Origin: Candidatus Flexicrinis proximus
GTDB taxonomy: Bacteria; Chloroflexota; Anaerolineae; Aggregatilineales; Phototrophicaceae
Direction of reading: 5' to 3'
Length of the DNA: 64,000 nucleotides
NCBI GenBank assembly: GCA_016712885.1
Contig: JADJQF010000015.1
Span: 186,001-250,000, forward strand
Shown here: positions 24,339 through 33,460 of the stretch, piece by piece
How positions within the stretch are numbered: the stretch's first letter is position 1
Layout of the letters: each line of letters begins with the position of its first letter
Program-made: the position numbers and the translations under genes
Notes under the pieces: generated by a model
Seen by the model: only the letters and a program-made list of their open reading frames with translations
Told to the model about the DNA's origin: nothing
Database searches by the model: none

Positions 24339-25785
24339 CGCACTGATCATCACGCGCCGCGAAGTCCGCGACAGTTTTCGCGACTGGCGCATCCTCGCAC
24401 CGATCATCGTCCTCACCTTCGTGTTCCCCGTGCTCGCCCAGTTCGTCGCGGCGCGCTTCGCGGACTTTGTCGCCGGTTTTGGCGCGCCGCTGGTCGGTGA
24501 GCGCACTATCCCGTTCCTCCTGATGATCGTCGGCTTTTTCCCGATTTCGATCTCGCTGGTCATCGCCCTGGAGACCTTCGTCGGCGAGAAAGAACGCCGC
24601 TCGCTCGAACCACTGCTCAGTACGCCCCTCAGCAATATCGAGCTTTACATCGGCAAGACGCTCGCCGCCATGATCCCGCCGCTCCTCGCCAGCTATGGCG
24701 GCATGACCGTCTACCTCATCAGTCTGCTCACCGGTTCGCTTGCGTGGCGTCCGCCAGCCATGCAGGTCGTCCAGATCATGCTGCTCACCGGCGTCCAGGC
24801 GCTGGTTATGGTCGCGGGGGCCGTCGTCGTCAGCAGCCAGGCCACCAGCACGCGCGCTGCGAACCTGCTAGCCAGTTTTATCATTGTGCCGATGGCCTTC
24901 GTCATTCAAGGCGAGAGCGTCATCATGTTTCTCGCTCAGGATGCTTTCAGTCAGGCGGGCATTGGCGCCCTTTGGGCCATCATTGTCGGTATGGGGCTGG
25001 TCGCAATCCTGCTGCTGCGCGTCGGCGCCGCTATCTTCAACCGTGAAGAGCTGCTTGGCCGCGCGATCGACTCAATTAATCTGCGTGCTGGCATCAGGAA
25101 CATCTGGAAGCATGTGCGTGCGGTCGACGCGGCGGGTCATACTGCCACCTCCCTCTGGGAGTGGTATCGCCGCTCGATCCCCTACAGCCTTGCCAAGCTG
25201 CGCCCTGCTGTCTACGTCTCACTGTTGGTTTTTGTCGCCGCGCTGTTTCTCGGCTTCTTCGTCGGCCTCAACCCAGAGTATCAGCTTGACCTGGAGCCTG
25301 GACTGATCGTCCGCGGGTCAGGAATCACAGCTGAGGCTGCCGATCTGCCGCTGGGCGGCCAGTCCGGCCCGACGTTTGGCCTGTTCCGCCAGAATCTCGG
25401 CGTGCTGCTCGTCTCGACCGCTCTCGGCGCGATCACCTTCGGCGTGGTCACCCTCGTCCTCAACCCGCTGACTTTCATTGTCCTGGGGTACGCCGCCTGC
25501 CAGCTCTTCATCACCGGCAATGACCCGGGTCTGGTCGCTGCGGCCATCCTGCCGCACGGATGGGTCGAGATCCCGACCATCCTGATCGCGACCGCCGCCG
25601 CTTTGCGCCTCGGCGCGGTTATCACGCGGCTGCCCCCTGGCAAGACCGTTGGCCAGGCGTGGATCGAGGCGTTGGGCGAGACCATCAAGCTGGGTGTCGG
25701 CGTCGTGCTCCCCGGCCTGATCATCGCCGCCATCCTCGAAAGCACCCTGACTTTCCGCGTCGTGGCCTGGTATCTTGGTGGATAA
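24310..25785 (+). CDS. ABC-2 permease fused to a SpoIIM-like membrane domain
   Basis: A 491-residue membrane protein with two parts. Residues 1-255 are an ABC-2/NatB-type permease: the ITRREVRDSFRDWR start, the coupling-helix motif VGEKERRSLEPLLSTPLSN and several helices. Residues 300-491 match the stage II sporulation protein M (DUF95) fold: NPLTFIVLGY is followed by ILPHGWVEIPTILIATAAALRLG, whose HG-x-x-E-x-P core is diagnostic. In other genomes SpoIIM-like proteins are often separate genes beside ABC-2 operons; here they are one chain. Upstream ATPase overlaps by 29 bp. Confidence 0.82.
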   Translation: MASNQQTLSNALIITRREVRDSFRDWRILAPIIVLTFVFPVLAQFVAARFADFVAGFGAPLVGERTIPFLLMIVGFFPISISLVIALETFVGEKERRSLEPLLSTPLSNIELYIGKTLAAMIPPLLASYGGMTVYLISLLTGSLAWRPPAMQVVQIMLLTGVQALVMVAGAVVVSSQATSTRAANLLASFIIVPMAFVIQGESVIMFLAQDAFSQAGIGALWAIIVGMGLVAILLLRVGAAIFNREELLGRAIDSINLRAGIRNIWKHVRAVDAAGHTATSLWEWYRRSIPYSLAKLRPAVYVSLLVFVAALFLGFFVGLNPEYQLDLEPGLIVRGSGITAEAADLPLGGQSGPTFGLFRQNLGVLLVSTALGAITFGVVTLVLNPLTFIVLGYAACQLFITGNDPGLVAAAILPHGWVEIPTILIATAAALRLGAVITRLPPGKTVGQAWIEALGETIKLGVGVVLPGLIIAAILESTLTFRVVAWYLGG

Positions 25786-25864
25786 CCCATTGGTTGTCCA
25801 TATGCGACACCTCTGAAGAATTGCGGTGTCGCGCCAGGTAAAGATCGTGGAACCGAGGTCTCTA

Positions 25865-27652
25865 ATGCAGCAGCGCAGCAGTTGGAATCCACCTCAGCAT
25901 CGCGTCAATCTGTTCGTACTGCTGCTCGCACTTGCACACGCTATCCTTGCCCTGCTCTTTAGTCTCGGTCCGATCTTTGAGGGTCCCGACGAGATTGAAC
26001 ATTACCGCTACATCCGTTACGTCGCGACACACGGCGTGCTTCCACCTCCGAATGGCCAGTCCTACGGACAGTATCATCAGGCCCCCCTGTACTATATGCT
26101 CCTCGCGCCGATTTCAGCGCAGTTGCGCGATACGCGCCCGGCGCGGCTCACAGCGTATAGGAACCCATATACCGGCTACCAGTTCGACCTCCCAGGCAAC
26201 GACAATAAAAATGTCTATCTCCATGAAAGCGATGAGATGTTTCCATACCCGGATCGCACGGCCCGGGCGGTGCATCTCCTGCGTCTGACCTCGCCTCTAT
26301 TCGGTGTGGCGACAGTCCTGATGGGGTTCGCTGTCTTCCGCTTGCTGTGGCCACAGTGTGTCGAAATGCAGTTAGTAGGTGTGAGCATTGTGGCACTCTG
26401 GCCATCCCTTATTTACATGTCTAGTGTTCTGAACAACGATTCCCTCGCAATTTCTCTCTCCTCAGCAGCCCTGTATCTGGTGTTGCGGCAGCAGCGAGAC
26501 GGAGCCACATTGCGCAGCAGTCTATTGCTCGGTTTGGTTCTCGGAGCCGCACTATTGTCTAAAGCCCATGCTACATTGCTTGTAGTTCCGGTTGGACTGG
26601 CGGTCTTGACCGATCGTCGTATCTGGAAATATGCGATTATAACTTTGTTCGTGACCCTGCTTGTCGCCGGCTGGTGGTACCTGCGCAATCTGGTACTGGT
26701 GGGCGACCCCATTGGAATTGCTGCGAATCGCCAGACATGGCCGTTTGACCGGCTGGAGACCGATGAGTTCTGGCTTACGGCTGGGCTGAAGAGGCTGAAC
26801 ATTGCCTATGATCGCCTCTGGGCGCGATTCGGCCACGGCGCAGTAGCCGTCGCCGGATGGATGTATCGGTTATTCGATTTCGCCATCCTCCTTTCGTTTT
26901 TTGCGTTCATCACTTCGTTATTCCGCCGCCACGAAACCACACGGTTGCAGCGGCTGCAAGCACTTGTCATCCTTGCATGGTTTGCAGGCTATGCCACAGC
27001 ACTTGTCTACTTTTCAGGTACGGCAGTCAACGGAAATCAGGGCCGCTATTTGTTGCCTGCCATTGTCCCGATCGCCGTATTCCTTACTCTAGGTGTTCAT
27101 TTCCTTCTGCAGAAGCTCCCCCCTCCCCGCAAGTACGACCCCGTACTGGTCTCTGGCGGCCTCCTTGTCATGGTCCTGCTGATACTCTTGTGCTACTTCT
27201 TTCCAGCCTATCGGCCGATCACGGTCCCAATGACTCCGCCACGCGAACTTGACGTCCGTTTCGGAGATTTCGCCGACCTCATCGGGATGTCTCCAGAGCC
27301 CCTCACGGCCCGGCCAGGCGACTCAATTACGATTGAGCTGTATTGGAGGGCTAAGGGCCAAGGACCGACAGGGCTGCAAAGTTTCCTGCACGCTGTAGAC
27401 GGTGAACAGTTTCTTTGGCGTGATAGCATCCCCGGCAATGGCAACTTTCCGGCGATGAATTGGCGCGCGGGGGATACCTGGGGCGAGCGATATCTGGTTT
27501 ACATACCAGAGACTGTCAATGCGGGTGATCGTTTCCTGGTGACGGCTGGACTCTACGATCGTACGGCAGGCGTTCCTGTTGAAGGTTTCGCGGCCGACGG
27601 CACAAGCTTGTCGCTCTCTCCCGTGATCGCAACGCTCTGGATCACGCCCTGA
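25865..27652 (+). CDS. glycosyltransferase family 39-like polytopic membrane protein
   Basis: A 595-residue membrane protein of the PMT/ArnT superfamily. Near the N-terminus it has GPDEIEHYRYIRYVATHG, the acidic motif in the first extracytoplasmic loop that contacts the polyprenyl-phosphate sugar donor. About ten hydrophobic helices follow (LSSAALYLVLRQ, SKAHATLLVVPVGLAVL), then a C-terminal beta-rich extracytoplasmic domain of some 150 residues (GDSITIELYWRAKG). The start is ATG 25865 with GAGG 8 nt upstream. Base composition is visibly less GC-rich than its neighbours, hinting at recent acquisition. Likely transfers a sugar to a surface protein or glycan; acceptor unknown. Confidence 0.78.
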   Translation: MQQRSSWNPPQHRVNLFVLLLALAHAILALLFSLGPIFEGPDEIEHYRYIRYVATHGVLPPPNGQSYGQYHQAPLYYMLLAPISAQLRDTRPARLTAYRNPYTGYQFDLPGNDNKNVYLHESDEMFPYPDRTARAVHLLRLTSPLFGVATVLMGFAVFRLLWPQCVEMQLVGVSIVALWPSLIYMSSVLNNDSLAISLSSAALYLVLRQQRDGATLRSSLLLGLVLGAALLSKAHATLLVVPVGLAVLTDRRIWKYAIITLFVTLLVAGWWYLRNLVLVGDPIGIAANRQTWPFDRLETDEFWLTAGLKRLNIAYDRLWARFGHGAVAVAGWMYRLFDFAILLSFFAFITSLFRRHETTRLQRLQALVILAWFAGYATALVYFSGTAVNGNQGRYLLPAIVPIAVFLTLGVHFLLQKLPPPRKYDPVLVSGGLLVMVLLILLCYFFPAYRPITVPMTPPRELDVRFGDFADLIGMSPEPLTARPGDSITIELYWRAKGQGPTGLQSFLHAVDGEQFLWRDSIPGNGNFPAMNWRAGDTWGERYLVYIPETVNAGDRFLVTAGLYDRTAGVPVEGFAADGTSLSLSPVIATLWITP

Positions 27653-27754
27653 AAATGAGTTTAGGGATCGAACGCCAGAAGACCATAGTAGTCAACAACT
27701 GCGCACTGACGCTCCGTGAAGTGCTTTCGTCATTGATCGGAATAGAGCTATGCG

Positions 27755-27955
27755 TCACGTCCGTTTAGTATACGCGTACGCGCCGACGATCAGGCCAATA
27801 ATCAGGGGGGGCGTGCACAGCGCGCCGAACAACCGCGGGGCGCTTGCGACGTTGGCAGCCCCCAACCCGACATAAATCAGGATGAACAGGCCAACGCCCA
27901 GGATCGCCAGCAGGCCGCCGATGATCGAAGCATTTATCAGTCGCTGCGGTTCCAC
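27755..27955 (-). CDS. small two-helix membrane protein
   Basis: A 66-residue protein with two hydrophobic segments (about 7-27 and 43-60). The start is placed at GTG 27955 because GGAG lies 7 nt upstream; the longer ATG form at 28006 has no such site and would add 17 residues. Family unknown. It diverges from the Argonaute gene, separated by 131 bp. Confidence 0.55.
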   Translation of the reverse strand: MEPQRLINASIIGGLLAILGVGLFILIYVGLGAANVASAPRLFGALCTPPLIIGLIVGAYAYTKRT

Positions 27956-28073
27956 ACCTATACTCCACTGAACCGTTATTCCAGACCCGGCAGCCATCTG
28001 GCACAATCAACCGGAAACCGCGGCCTGGAAACCGTGAACGAACTCCTGACAAGTATACCAAACGCCGCTGTGC

Positions 28074-28079
28074 TATAGT
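28074..28079 (+). promoter_or_regulatory. -10 element placing the Argonaute transcript as leaderless
   Basis: TATAGT ends 7 bp before the ATG at 28087, so transcription would begin at or next to the start codon and give a leaderless mRNA. No convincing -35 hexamer is seen at 17 bp. There is no Shine-Dalgarno sequence before the ATG, in agreement with leaderless translation. Confidence 0.4.
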
Positions 28080-28086
28080 ACCGTCC

Positions 28087-30244
28087 ATGCACCTGTTTAC
28101 CGAGGTTTTCCCCATAGAACCAGCGCTGACTGAATACGTCGGCGCCTATCTGCTGGCCAGCGACCTTCCCACGCCGGATCTGGAGCGGATTGGCCGCGTG
28201 CTGGCGCGCCGCCTGCGCGACTCCTATCCGGCCGAGTGGGTCTGGGCAGGCGGACGGCTCCTCACCGACGGCGCGCGCAGCGACATCGAGTTGATGATCG
28301 CGCTCGACATCCTGCGCGGCGCAGAGCCGGACCGTTTTGGTACCGTGACGGCGATCACGTCTGACCCGCAGCCCGACGCCAGCCAGATCGCCGAGTTCAT
28401 CCTGCGCGCTAAAGCAGACGCGCACCGCCCGGCGTTGACCGCGGCCTTACGCAAGTTCAACGCCACCCTTCACGCTGCGGATACCACCGTCAGGATCGAG
28501 CGCGATGTGCGCCTGGCGGCCTGGGCCGTGGACGGCGCTCCGGCGCTCTCGATCACCGTGTCGTCGCGTCTGGTCTACGGGCGCGATGCGGTGGCGGCAC
28601 TCTCGCTGCTTGCCTCCCTCGATGGACTGCGGGTATCCCACCCCGAGTCGCACTTCTCGGCGGAAGTCATCGGCGCCGGCGGTTCCCTCAAGGACGAGCG
28701 CTCCAAACTCCTGCGCCAGAAGCTGCCTGACACCCTCCTGCGCCTGATTCAATCCGCGCCAGACGAGTCGCCGCTCCTCCGGCTAAAGAACCAGTACGGA
28801 ACGCTCCGTCTCCCAGCCGCCGGCCTGCAGCTTCTGCTGCGACCTGTTGACCTGCAGCGGGTCGGTGTCGACCCGGAACACGCCGAGCCTGACGTCCGTC
28901 CCGATCCGCCGACCCGGGCCGCCATCGTCCGCACGCTCAGCGAAACCCTCAAGGACGCTGGGGTCATCGGGCGTGCCTATTCCAGCCGCGAGCAGCCTGC
29001 GCGCTTCTTCATCCCGGCAGCCGACGACCTGCCTTATCTGCGTTTCGCCGGCAGCCGGACGCGCCCGGCTGTCCCTGGCCGCCTCGCGGCAGACTTCATG
29101 GCCACCGGCGCCTTCGGGCTGCGCGACCGCTTTAAATCTGCCCCGATCCGCGTCTGCATCGTCAATGCTCTCCAGACCAAAATCGAGGACTTTGTCGAGG
29201 CCTTACAGCGTCAGCTCGCGCGCAAAATGAACTTCAGCGTCGAGATCCTGCGTGAGCGGCAGGTTCGTGTGGTCAGCGAGGCCAACCTGGATGCCGCCGT
29301 CAAGACCGTCGAGAAAGAACACCCTGACCTGATCCTGTTCTTCCTCCCCGACCCGCAGGACTCGGCCGGGATCGAGCCGCTGGCGGACTACGTCAAGAAC
29401 CTCTCGCTGGGCCGCGGTCTGCCGTCGCACATCGTTCATGCCTCGGTCATTGACGACCCCGACGCGATGCCGGGTCTGATCGTGCAAATCCTCGCCCGCA
29501 CCGGCAACACGCCGGCCGCCCTGGCCGACCCGCTTGAAGGTTTCAACGCCGTCGTAGGGCTGGACCTCGTCCGCCGCACGCTGGGAGATGCCCAGCAGAT
29601 CGTCGCGATTGCTCGCGCCTATTCCAATAACGGCGCGTTCCTGAATTACGCCGTACGCACGGTCGATGTCAGCGGCGACCAGCCGCCATATCTGCTCATG
29701 CGCGGCTTGTTCAGCCAGAAAGCCTACGCGGGCAAAAGTCGTGCTGCACGTCAACGGGCGGCTGCCGGACGACGTGAAGAAAGCGCTCGTCGTCTGGGGG
29801 CAGGCCATCCGCGCGCAGTTCGCCATCATCGAGATCGTGCGCCGGGGTGCGCCGCGCCTGTATGCCTTCGATGAAGGCAAGGTCATCGCCCCGCCAGTCG
29901 GCAGCGCTTTCTGCCTCGATGACCACCAGGCGCTTCTCGTGCTCACCAGCAGTGACGAGGACGGAGCCCACCCCCAAAATCAGGGGTCTATGACCGTTCA
30001 GAGCCGTGCTGCGGACAAACGGGTTGTATACTTAGGACAGACGCCACAACCGGTACATATCCTTGCGGATGGGCTGCCAATCCGGCAGGCGTTGGACAGC
30101 GTACGGCGCTGGGCGCTCTTGGATTACAGTCCCCTGCCGCGCGGAATCCCCGCCACCATCCTTAACACCGATGCGCTGGCGTTCTGGTTGAATAAGGGCG
30201 GAACGTTCGCCAAAGATGAAGGCGACGTACCGTTTTGGTTATGA
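28087..30244 (+). pseudogene. long prokaryotic Argonaute, frameshifted, degenerate catalytic tetrad
   Basis: Removing one base from AAAA at 29734-29737 joins the frames 28087-29874 and 29666-30244 into a 718-residue protein of normal long-pAgo length. Its order is N, PAZ-like, MID (about 350-455, with RVCIVNAL and GLPSHIVHAS) and PIWI (about 485-718). PIWI landmarks are VVGLDLVRR (D493), the glutamate-finger region SGDQPPY (D531 where Thermus pAgo has E), KVVLHVNGR (N556 where active enzymes have D) and ILNTDALAF (D695). The tetrad thus reads D-D-N-D instead of DEDD/H, so target cleavage is probably lost even if the frame is intact. MID has H448 where GLPSQ is usual. A 74-residue membrane protein follows 15 bp downstream. 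The indel may be a sequencing error. Confidence 0.82.
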
Positions 30245-30259
30245 GTAAGGAGTGATGTC

Positions 30260-30484
30260 ATGTTCCGTACCGTTCGCAATATCGTTATTGGCTTCGTTGC
30301 CTTCGTGTCGCTGGCCACGCTTGTCCGCTTCATCGTTATGAGCCGCATGACCCCTGAGCAGCGCGAGAAACTCGGCCTCCATTTCAAGGAAGCCGTCGAG
30401 GCCGGTAAGCATGCCGCTGCCGAGCGCCGCGAGAAGCTCGAAGGCCGCCTCCATGAACTCGTCGGGGAAAACAACCTGAACTAG
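30260..30484 (+). CDS. small membrane-anchored helical protein downstream of Argonaute
   Basis: A 74-residue protein. One N-terminal membrane helix (about 7-26) is followed by a charged amphipathic helix rich in Glu, Lys and Arg (about 30-68) that could form a coiled coil. AAGGAG lies 7-8 nt upstream of the ATG. It starts 15 bp after the Argonaute stop and ends before a terminator, so the two are probably cotranscribed. Family not recognised; a functional link to the Argonaute is inference only. Confidence 0.7.
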   Translation: MFRTVRNIVIGFVAFVSLATLVRFIVMSRMTPEQREKLGLHFKEAVEAGKHAAAERREKLEGRLHELVGENNLN

Positions 30485-30554
30485 TCCGACTGCGCGAAGC
30501 AGCGACACAGCAAAAGTACAGGGCGCACGCCCTTCAGTAAATGGTGTCTCTGCT

Positions 30555-30587
30555 GGGGAACAGGCCTAACCTGTTCCCCTTCTTTTG
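30555..30587 (+). terminator. intrinsic terminator of the Argonaute unit
   Basis: GGGGAACAGG (30555-30564) and CCTGTTCCCC (30570-30579) pair perfectly over a 5-nt loop and are followed by TTCTTTT. It ends the plus-strand unit of the Argonaute and small membrane protein. Confidence 0.9.
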
Positions 30588-30638
30588 CTCTGCGCCTGGG
30601 TGTCGTTGCGCTTCGGGCAATCGGATCTGCCGTGAGGA

Positions 30639-32474
30639 CTATTCCGGCAAAATCGTCACCGAATAAGCGACGTTCTCAGTGGACAGCGGTACTGTCAGCG
30701 ACAGCGCCAGCGTCACCGTCAGCGTATCGTCGAAGATCAGCGCCTTGAGCGTGTCGTTGCCGTCGGATAGGATGCGCTGTACGTCGACGCCGCCTGGCCG
30801 CTCCTGAAGCACCTGCACCCACATCCGTGCCGGGACGCGATTATCGGTGCGGATCCAGCCCTGTGCATCCCAGCCGCCATCGTCGTTTTCAGCGTCCGCC
30901 GCATAGCCGATTGCGTCGATCCGGATGTCGTCCAGCGCCATCCCCGGGCTGTTCAGCGCGTCGTCGGTGATCACCATGAACCGTACCAGGATCTCTTGTC
31001 CGGCGTAGGCATCCAGCGCAATCGACTCGTCCAGCCAGCCATCGCTTCGCTCCGTATAGCCTCGGCCGTACAGGCTCTCTCCTTTAGTCGCGTCCGTTTC
31101 AAGCACATCCCAGGTTGCGCCGCCGTCCGCGCTGACCATCACATAGCCAAAGTCATAGGCTGTCTCCAGGTCGTGCCACACTTTAAAGTCGAGCGCAGCG
31201 GACGTCACTCCGCGCAGGTCGAAGGCGTGGGTCAGTGTCGGCGCGCTGTCGTCCTCGCGGACGGCCATCCACAGGTGCGTGCCCGAAGCCGCATCGGTTG
31301 GGACCAGCCGCGCAGCGGGATCGAATTCCGCCGTGATGTTCAGCGTCTGCCCTCGGGGCGCATCCGGCAGTTTCACATAATCCAGTGCATACGGCGGCGA
31401 ATTCCGCTCGAACGTCGCCGGAAACGGGCCGCTTACGGTCCGCGATGCCGGCGGAAAAAGCGCCTCGATCGTCGGATACCCCCACTTCAGATCGGTAAAC
31501 GTATCCTGAAGCCAGGTGGCCGCCGCAAAGTCCGCATACAGCATATCGGCATCAAAGCCCGCTCCCAGATCGTTGAGCGCGCTATCTACCAGCGCCATGC
31601 CCAGCCCGTCCGCCTGGCTGAGCGCGGTAATTCCAGCGATCCCGAACCGCTGGTAAAAGTACGTCACGAACAGGCCGGCCATACCATAGTTCGCCCCGCT
31701 CGAATACCAGGTATTCAACTGCGTGCGCGGCACGAACAGCGCTTCGGCAAACGTCAGTCCAGTCGCCGAGTAATCCATCATCCACTCGGTGAAAACCGAC
31801 ATGCCCTCGTTCAGCCAAGTTTCGGCGTTCGAGTCGAGGTTGTCGCGGATCATGTGCTGAAATTCATGCGCCGTGACCGAAAACACATCCGGGCTGTCGA
31901 AGTTCGCTCCGTACGCGCCCAGGTTATAGATCATCATTTCAGCTTCGTTGCTGCTCGGCGCCACCGCCCGAGGCAGGCTGTGCTCACTGGCGTAATACGC
32001 CGCGACGCCCTCATTCACGCCATAGGTGAAGAGCGCCACCACCCGCGTGTCGGCATCGATCCCAGGAGTGCGCTCCGTCCCCCACAACGCCCGGAGTTTC
32101 GGGTAGATCACCGAATCGAACTGGAAGGCCAGCCCTGCCGCGCGCTCGCGTGAGCCGTTCGCCCGCGTATCCACCCAGATCGCGATGTGCTCTCCAAGCG
32201 CATAAAGCTCCGCCTCGACCGTCTGCCCGACGTTCGCCAGGTTGTCGTTCACGGAGAAGCTTCGCACGTCCCCAAGCGCATAGGTTATCGCCTCGGTACG
32301 CGGCGGCAGGACTTCGTGGACACCCAGCAGTTCCTGCGCCAGCCGAACGCGGTCTCGCGGCGGTACGTCCGCGCGCTCCAGAACGGCCATCGTCGGGAAC
32401 TCACTCTGCTCCTGGGCCAGACCCATTCCGCCTATGGCCAATGCCACGATCAACCCCAGCACTACCCGTCGCAT
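30639..32474 (-). CDS. secreted zinc metallopeptidase (M6/M30-like) with MAM-like C-terminal domain
   Basis: A 611-residue exported protease. The signal peptide ends near LAQ-EQ (residue 21). Zinc-binding HEFQH is at 203-207, followed by the third-ligand motif NEGMS (E223), the gluzincin arrangement seen in immune-inhibitor-A and hyicolysin-like peptidases. After the catalytic domain, residues 400-540 form a beta-sandwich with FDLRGVTSAALDFKVWHDLE and GMALDDIRID, like the MAM-type domain of InhA proteases. GGAGAACGAT precedes the ATG. Likely degrades extracellular protein. Confidence 0.85.
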   Translation of the reverse strand: MRRVVLGLIVALAIGGMGLAQEQSEFPTMAVLERADVPPRDRVRLAQELLGVHEVLPPRTEAITYALGDVRSFSVNDNLANVGQTVEAELYALGEHIAIWVDTRANGSRERAAGLAFQFDSVIYPKLRALWGTERTPGIDADTRVVALFTYGVNEGVAAYYASEHSLPRAVAPSSNEAEMMIYNLGAYGANFDSPDVFSVTAHEFQHMIRDNLDSNAETWLNEGMSVFTEWMMDYSATGLTFAEALFVPRTQLNTWYSSGANYGMAGLFVTYFYQRFGIAGITALSQADGLGMALVDSALNDLGAGFDADMLYADFAAATWLQDTFTDLKWGYPTIEALFPPASRTVSGPFPATFERNSPPYALDYVKLPDAPRGQTLNITAEFDPAARLVPTDAASGTHLWMAVREDDSAPTLTHAFDLRGVTSAALDFKVWHDLETAYDFGYVMVSADGGATWDVLETDATKGESLYGRGYTERSDGWLDESIALDAYAGQEILVRFMVITDDALNSPGMALDDIRIDAIGYAADAENDDGGWDAQGWIRTDNRVPARMWVQVLQERPGGVDVQRILSDGNDTLKALIFDDTLTVTLALSLTVPLSTENVAYSVTILPE

Positions 32475-32612
32475 ATCGTTCTCCGCTGCGCCTGCCGACT
32501 TACATCCTAACCGTTCATTCTATGTCATTTGGGCACACAGGACATGCGCCGTATTGGTGATGCGCCCAACAAAGGGTATCCTTAATACAGTTTTCTCGTC
32601 ATGGAGTACAGA

Positions 32613-33396
32613 ATGGCCAAAATAACCGTTTCCCTCGCACAGATACGGATCGCCCACGGCGACATCGGGCGCAACGTGACGAATGGCGAACGGATGATCA
32701 TCGAAGCCGCGCGCCGTGGATCGCATCTGGTCGTGCTTCCCGAGCTGTGGACCACCGGCTATGCGCTCGAACGCGCTAACGAGCTGTCTTCCGCAGTCAA
32801 CGCCGGACCATTTGCCCAGATCGGCAAACTCGCGCGCGAAAACAAGATCTGTGTCACCGGCTCAATGCTTGAGAAACGCGGCCTGGAAGTCACCAACAGC
32901 GCCGCCTTTTTCGCGCCCACGGGCCAGCCGCTCGGCATCTACCGCAAGATCCACCTGTTTAAGTTGATGAACGAGCATATCCATCTCAAGGCCGGCTCGG
33001 CGCCGCTCCTGCTTGAACTGCCCTGGGGACGCACCGGTATCGCGATCTGCTACGATCTGCGTTTCCCTGAGCTGTTCCGGCAACTATGCCGTCGAAGGCG
33101 CCAAGATGGTCATCATCCCCGCCGAGTGGCCGCTGGAACGCGCCGAACACTGGCGGGCACTGCTCATCGCCCGCGCCATCGAGAACCAGATGTATATTGT
33201 CGCCTGCAATGCCGCGGGTGAGACGGGCGGCACAGTCTTCGGCGGCGGGTCGATGATCGTCGATCCATGGGGCAAAGTCATCGTGGCCGGAGGTGATGAG
33301 CCGGGGATGTTCACCGCCGAGATCGACCTTGATCGAGTCGATGCCGTCCGCGAGAAAATCCCCGTCCTCGACGACCGCCGCCCGGACCTGTATTAG
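32613..33396 (+). pseudogene. carbon-nitrogen hydrolase (nitrilase/omega-amidase family), frameshifted
   Basis: Homology runs through 32613-33396 but changes frame at about 33077-33081, where one extra base interrupts FPELFR and the continuation YAVEGAKMVIIPAEWP. All three catalytic residues are in the first frame: E44 (VLPELW), K112 (YRKIHLF) and C146 (AICYDLRFPE). The second frame keeps NGSGF-like GGGSMIVDPWG and ends in RRPDLY. Repaired length is about 260 residues, normal for NIT2/YafV-type amidases that hydrolyse alpha-ketoglutaramate-type metabolites. Start is ATG 32613, with GGAG upstream. A sequencing insertion is a fair alternative to a true pseudogene. Confidence 0.82.
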
Positions 33397-33460
33397 GCCC
33401 GTCCGCGGTCCCACGGCCAGTCGGAGGAGTGCTGGACGGCACTCCTCCGATCAAGTCGCT

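Noticed and set aside
29720..29745. Programmed ribosomal frameshift in the Argonaute gene
   Set aside because: No clear slippery heptamer with a downstream structure; four other genes show similar single-base shifts, so an indel is simpler.
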